Below are positions 59,450 to 64,000 of a stretch of DNA of 64,000 nucleotides, piece after piece. Each line of letters opens with the position of its first letter. Positions within the stretch are counted from its first letter, which is position 1. The notes under the pieces are model-generated. The model worked only from the letters and a program-made list of their open reading frames with translations. It had not been told where the DNA came from and did not search any database. A program made the translations under genes and the position numbers. This stretch comes from Bacillota bacterium (lineage in GTDB: Bacteria; Bacillota; Clostridia; Christensenellales; SZUA-584), in contig JAEXTV010000034.1 of assembly GCA_023406895.1 (NCBI GenBank), positions 1 through 64,000 on the forward strand, in the 5' to 3' direction.

Positions 59450-60743
59450 AGCCGTCGTGATCGGCGCAGGGCTGGCAGGATGTGAGGCGGCGTATCAGAT
59501 GGCCCGGCGCGGAATCAAGGTGACACTCTTCGAGCAGAAACCAATGAAATTGTCTCCGGCCCATAAATCGGGCCTTTTTGCCGAGATCATTTGTTCGAAC
59601 TCATTTCGTGCCGAAGGGCTTTACAACGCAGTGGGGCTCCTCAAGGAGGAGATGAGAGAACTCGGTTCGCTGATTATGCGGGCGGCTGACGCCACACGTG
59701 TGCCGGCGGGCGGGGCGCTAGCGGTGGACAGAAGCCATTTCGCGGCGCGGGTAACGAGAGAGATCATCGCCCATGAGAATATCGATGTGATACGCGACGA
59801 AGCGCTGTATCTGCCCGAAGACGGGGTGGTGATTGCGGCACCGGGGCCGCTTGTGGAAGGCCTGCTCGCGAAAGATATTGAAGATACTGCGGGGACGGGG
59901 ATGCTCGCGTTTTATGACGCGGCTGCGCCCATTGTGATGGGTGACAGCATCGACATGACCAAGGCGTTTTACGGTTCACGGTATGACAAGGGCGGCGATG
60001 ATTACATCAACTGCCCGATGGATGAAGCCCAGTATCGCGCGTTTTACGAAGCGCTGGTCAGCGCGGAGATGGTAAAGGTTCATGGCTTTGAAGACGACCG
60101 TGTGTTTGAAGGCTGTATGCCTGTGGAAACGATGGCATCCCGCGGCTTTCAGACGCTGCTTTTCGGGCCGCTTAAGCCCGTGGGGCTTAAGGCTCCGGGA
60201 GCCGAGAAGATGCCGTATGCGGTGGTGCAGTTGCGCCGTGAGGATAAAGAGGGACGCATGTTCAACATCGTCGGATTTCAGACCCACCTCAAATACGGCG
60301 AACAGCAGCGTGTGTTTCGCATGATTCCGGGGCTGGAACAAGCCGAGTTTGCGCGCTTTGGCGTGATGCACAGAAATACGTTTTTGGCAAGCCCTGGGCT
60401 GTTAAACGATAATTACGAAATGAAGAAACGCCCCGGGCTCTTTTTTGCGGGGCAGATTACGGGCGTGGAAGGATATGTGGAAAGCGCGTCGAGCGGATTG
60501 CTGGCCGGGATATTTGCCGCGAGTGATCTGCTTGGAAAGCCGCGTCCGGTATTCAGCCGCAGCACGGCGTGCGGTGCGCTCGCAGACTATGTGGCCAATT
60601 ATCAGGGAACAGATTTTCAGCCGATGAATATCACGTTCGGCATTATGAATACAATAGATTCGCGGGCAAAAGGCAAAGAGAAGAAAAGAGAGATATCGGA
60701 GCGTGCGCTTGAGGAAATCACGCGCATCGCGCAGAGCCTGTAA
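59436..60743 (+). CDS. trmFO: tRNA (uracil-5-)-methyltransferase TrmFO
   Basis: 435-residue folate/FAD-dependent enzyme making m5U54 in tRNA. The FAD motif VIGAGLAGCEAAYQMARRGIKV opens the protein; NSFRAEGLYNAVGLLKEEMR, the catalytic-region Cys (INCPMDEAQYRAFYEAL) and GQITGVEGYVESASSGLLAG are conserved. Formerly called Gid. Lies between topA and hslV, as in Bacillus. Confidence 0.97.
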   Translation: MAQNRAVVIGAGLAGCEAAYQMARRGIKVTLFEQKPMKLSPAHKSGLFAEIICSNSFRAEGLYNAVGLLKEEMRELGSLIMRAADATRVPAGGALAVDRSHFAARVTREIIAHENIDVIRDEALYLPEDGVVIAAPGPLVEGLLAKDIEDTAGTGMLAFYDAAAPIVMGDSIDMTKAFYGSRYDKGGDDYINCPMDEAQYRAFYEALVSAEMVKVHGFEDDRVFEGCMPVETMASRGFQTLLFGPLKPVGLKAPGAEKMPYAVVQLRREDKEGRMFNIVGFQTHLKYGEQQRVFRMIPGLEQAEFARFGVMHRNTFLASPGLLNDNYEMKKRPGLFFAGQITGVEGYVESASSGLLAGIFAASDLLGKPRPVFSRSTACGALADYVANYQGTDFQPMNITFGIMNTIDSRAKGKEKKREISERALEEITRIAQSL

Positions 60744-60763
60744 AGGAAAAGGAGTAAGCGATT

Positions 60764-61294
60764 ATGATGGAAGGGACAACGATCGTCGCGGTCAGGCGAA
60801 ACGGCAAATGCGCGGTGGCGGGCGACGGACAGGTGACGTTCGGGCAGAATACGATTATGAAGCATAACGCCAAAAAAGTGCGGCGGCTGTTTAATGATAA
60901 GGTCGTCGTGGGGTTTGCGGGGTCTGTGGCCGACGCGTTCACGCTTTGTGACCGCTTTGAAGCGAAGCTCGAGCAGTACAGCGGCAGCCTGCAGCGCGCC
61001 GCGGTGGAGCTTGCGCAGGAATGGCGCAGCGACAAGATGCTGCGTAAGCTCGAGGCCATGCTGATCACGGCAGATAAGGATGAGCTGCTCGTGGTATCGG
61101 GCAGCGGCGAGGTGATCATGCCGGACGACGACATTGCGGCCATCGGCTCGGGCGGCAGCTATGCACTTGCGGCGGCCAAAGCATTGAAAGAGAACACGGA
61201 TTTGAGTGCTCTCGAAATCGCCGAGAAGGCAATAAAAATCGCGGGATCCATTTGCATTTTCACCAACGACCACATCACGGTGGAGGAGGTATAA
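60764..61294 (+). CDS. hslV: HslV protease subunit
   Basis: 176-residue threonine peptidase. After removal of the first residues the [24 protein letters not shown] start exposes the catalytic Thr (residue 5 of the precursor). [24 protein letters not shown] and [20 protein letters not shown] are typical. Forms dodecamers capped by HslU hexamers. GGAG upstream; the next gene starts 3 nt after. Confidence 0.97.
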   Translation: MMEGTTIVAVRRNGKCAVAGDGQVTFGQNTIMKHNAKKVRRLFNDKVVVGFAGSVADAFTLCDRFEAKLEQYSGSLQRAAVELAQEWRSDKMLRKLEAMLITADKDELLVVSGSGEVIMPDDDIAAIGSGGSYALAAAKALKENTDLSALEIAEKAIKIAGSICIFTNDHITVEEV

Positions 61295-61297
61295 GCC

Positions 61298-62677
<1,380 letters not shown>

Positions 62678-62684
62678 CGCAAGA

Positions 62685-62709
62685 GCGCCGGGAAAACCGG
62701 CGCCCTTTT
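62685..62709 (+). terminator. hslU terminator
   Basis: A perfect 7-bp GCGCCGG/CCGGCGC stem with a GAAAA loop is followed by CCTTTT. The rest of 62710-63039 holds a short GCCGCC/GGCGGC hairpin (about 62738-62753) and no supported gene. Confidence 0.8.
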
Positions 62710-63039
62710 CAAATATCAATAGCTAATAAAACGTCCCAGCCGCCTACCGGCGGCAAATCTCTCGAGAAGATCGTTAGTGGCGGTTGTAGCATCCATTCAG
62801 CATGGAATCGGAGAACGGCATACCTCTTCGGAACACTTGCAGGATTGGTATAATAGCTTTCAAAACAACAGTTCATCTTGAACTGCGGATGTCGATTTGC
62901 ATGCCGGCTCCCGACGGTCAGAGAAGCAACGTGACGCATAAACGTACAGAACGGTTAGTATCAGCTACATCCTCCAAAACAACAGCAACACCACCGGACT
63001 TTTTCGATGGTGCTGCAAAACACATCTTGGTTATTACAT

Positions 63040-63978
63040 TTATACAACCAGTTTCCCCTTTTTTTCAGCGATAGATATGGTGGCTTCAATTCCCGAATTG
63101 AATTGCACGAAGTCGCTTTCAACCCCATCGCTGAATATCACCCCATTTTCGGGCATTTGAGACAATACCTTTAAAGGGGTTCTGCGAGTCACCTTACCGA
63201 ATACGATATCAGTATGAGACGTTTTGCTGGGGAATGGTTCTCTTACGGAAAAATATAAATAATCAATATCCCAAGGCAGGCTGTTTTTGGGTTGAGCTTT
63301 GATTTTATTATCAGAGATTTCGCCTGCAATGCGTTGAGCCCCTGATAATACACTCTTAAGCCAGCCGGTTGAGCCAAGGCCGGTTGAAACAATAATGCCG
63401 CTCGACGACTGGTATTCGCTGTCTTTGCCCAGTTTAATCTGATATCTGGATGACACATGCGTTTTTTGCCCGATAAAAAGATCGTTGACGGCATAAATGG
63501 TTTGCCCGTCATTTAAAACAGCTTTGGCCATCGTGACCTCTTTGACAGGCCGGACGCTCTTCATCACATCAGGCACAACCAAACGAAGATCGGCTGTCGT
63601 AAAGGGGAGCAGCACACCATCCCATCTGGCTGGATCAGGATTCACGCCAATAAGCAATTGGCTGGACAGATACTTCAGCGTATTTGCCACAAGGCCATCC
63701 TGCCCAATGGCCACGACAATATCATTGCCTCCAAAAATAAAATTGGGTATGAATTCCCTGTCGACAAGTTGGACTCTTCCCATCGATTCCAACTGCTGGT
63801 AGGCCTCTGCCACAGATTTTTTATACTGCTCATCCTCAGCCAAATAGTCAGAAAAGTCGCTGCCCATATGCTCAATATAAAACTTCGCCTGCGCTTTCGT
63901 GTTATACCGCGCTATCAGATCTTCGAGCCGGGTCTTTCTTTTTACAAGTATAATCTTGTTTTCGGTCTGCCGAGTCAT
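63040..63978 (-). CDS. Divergent NAD-kinase-fold protein
   Basis: 312 residues. The fold of ATP-NAD kinases is suggested by FGGNDIVVAIGQDGLVANTLKYL and by SSSGIIVSTGLGSTGWLKSVL (the S-TG-STG motif). The first motif differs from the usual GGDGT: here GQDGL. The N-terminal 60 residues (RLEDLIARYNTKAQAKFYIEHMGSDFSDY) form a helical extension seen in a COG group of sugar/NAD-kinase-like proteins that often sit beside SPFH or Nudix genes. Substrate uncertain. AAGGA precedes the start; the gene is complete. Confidence 0.78.
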   Translation of the reverse strand: MTRQTENKIILVKRKTRLEDLIARYNTKAQAKFYIEHMGSDFSDYLAEDEQYKKSVAEAYQQLESMGRVQLVDREFIPNFIFGGNDIVVAIGQDGLVANTLKYLSSQLLIGVNPDPARWDGVLLPFTTADLRLVVPDVMKSVRPVKEVTMAKAVLNDGQTIYAVNDLFIGQKTHVSSRYQIKLGKDSEYQSSSGIIVSTGLGSTGWLKSVLSGAQRIAGEISDNKIKAQPKNSLPWDIDYLYFSVREPFPSKTSHTDIVFGKVTRRTPLKVLSQMPENGVIFSDGVESDFVQFNSGIEATISIAEKKGKLVV

Positions 63979-64000
63979 GATTATTTTGATTCCTTTAATA

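Noticed and set aside
62802..63074. Plus-strand 90-codon frame after hslU
   Set aside because: No ribosome site, unusual composition, and it runs into the 3-prime end of the opposing NAD-kinase-like gene.

Overview
The window looks like a chromosomal segment of a low-to-medium G+C Gram-positive anaerobe (Bacillota, class Clostridia). The evidence is a class I hybrid-cluster protein, a CtsR-type heat-shock operator, strong SigA-like promoters with GGAGG ribosome sites, lipoproteins instead of outer-membrane proteins, an ECF vitamin S-component, and the gene order rplS-rbgA-rnhB-yraN ... comM-dprA-topA-trmFO-hslV-hslU, which matches Bacillus/Clostridium synteny. No rRNA, tRNA or CRISPR array was recognised.

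Layout. 0-19 kb is a mosaic of stress, regulatory and small membrane-protein genes: hcp, a GH3 lipoprotein, two AraC/GyrI-like regulators, five paralogues of a small DUF4064-like membrane family (one frameshifted), two XRE-regulator/membrane-protein pairs, and a cbpA-type DnaJ plus clpB whose intergenic gap is filled by a tandemly duplicated repeat unit. 19-20.6 kb is a visibly AT-rich two-gene cassette: a nucleotidyltransferase-fold protein overlapping a DUF262 protein, a candidate defence or toxin module. 20.8-29.2 kb (minus strand) is a complete shikimate/Phe/Tyr operon (aroF-tyrA-aroB-aroA-aroC-pheA-aroE::aroK-aroQ), preceded by an unannotated leader peptide rich in Tyr and Phe and by an attenuator hairpin. 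29.3-37.5 kb (plus strand) is a duplicated BlaI/M56 signalling island: a repressor, two BlaR1-like metalloproteases with unrelated extracellular domains, a secreted LysM protein sharing the second sensor domain, two paralogous five-TM proteins, and relics of deleted copies.

37.6-40 kb carries a DUF3795 protein and a nucleoside kinase-like gene coupled to an ECF S-component behind a structured leader with a terminator. 40-51.4 kb is the conserved translation/DNA-processing block (rplS, rbgA, rnhB, yraN, comM, dprA). It is interrupted by a Fic-like relic and by a GT-C/PMT/GtrA membrane glycosylation group. 51.4-56.7 kb is accessory: a frameshifted lipoprotein, an NlpC/P60 hydrolase, and an AT-rich GT2-GtrA plus GT87-type pair. 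57.2-62.7 kb returns to the conserved block (topA with a repetitive Lys/Ala-rich N-tail, trmFO, hslV, hslU). The window ends with a divergent NAD-kinase-like gene.

The strongest candidates for undescribed biology are the NTase/DUF262 cassette, the M56 island with exchanged sensor domains, the aromatic-operon leader peptide, and the structured leader upstream of the ECF gene. Domain calls are from reading motifs in the sequence; no database search was run.
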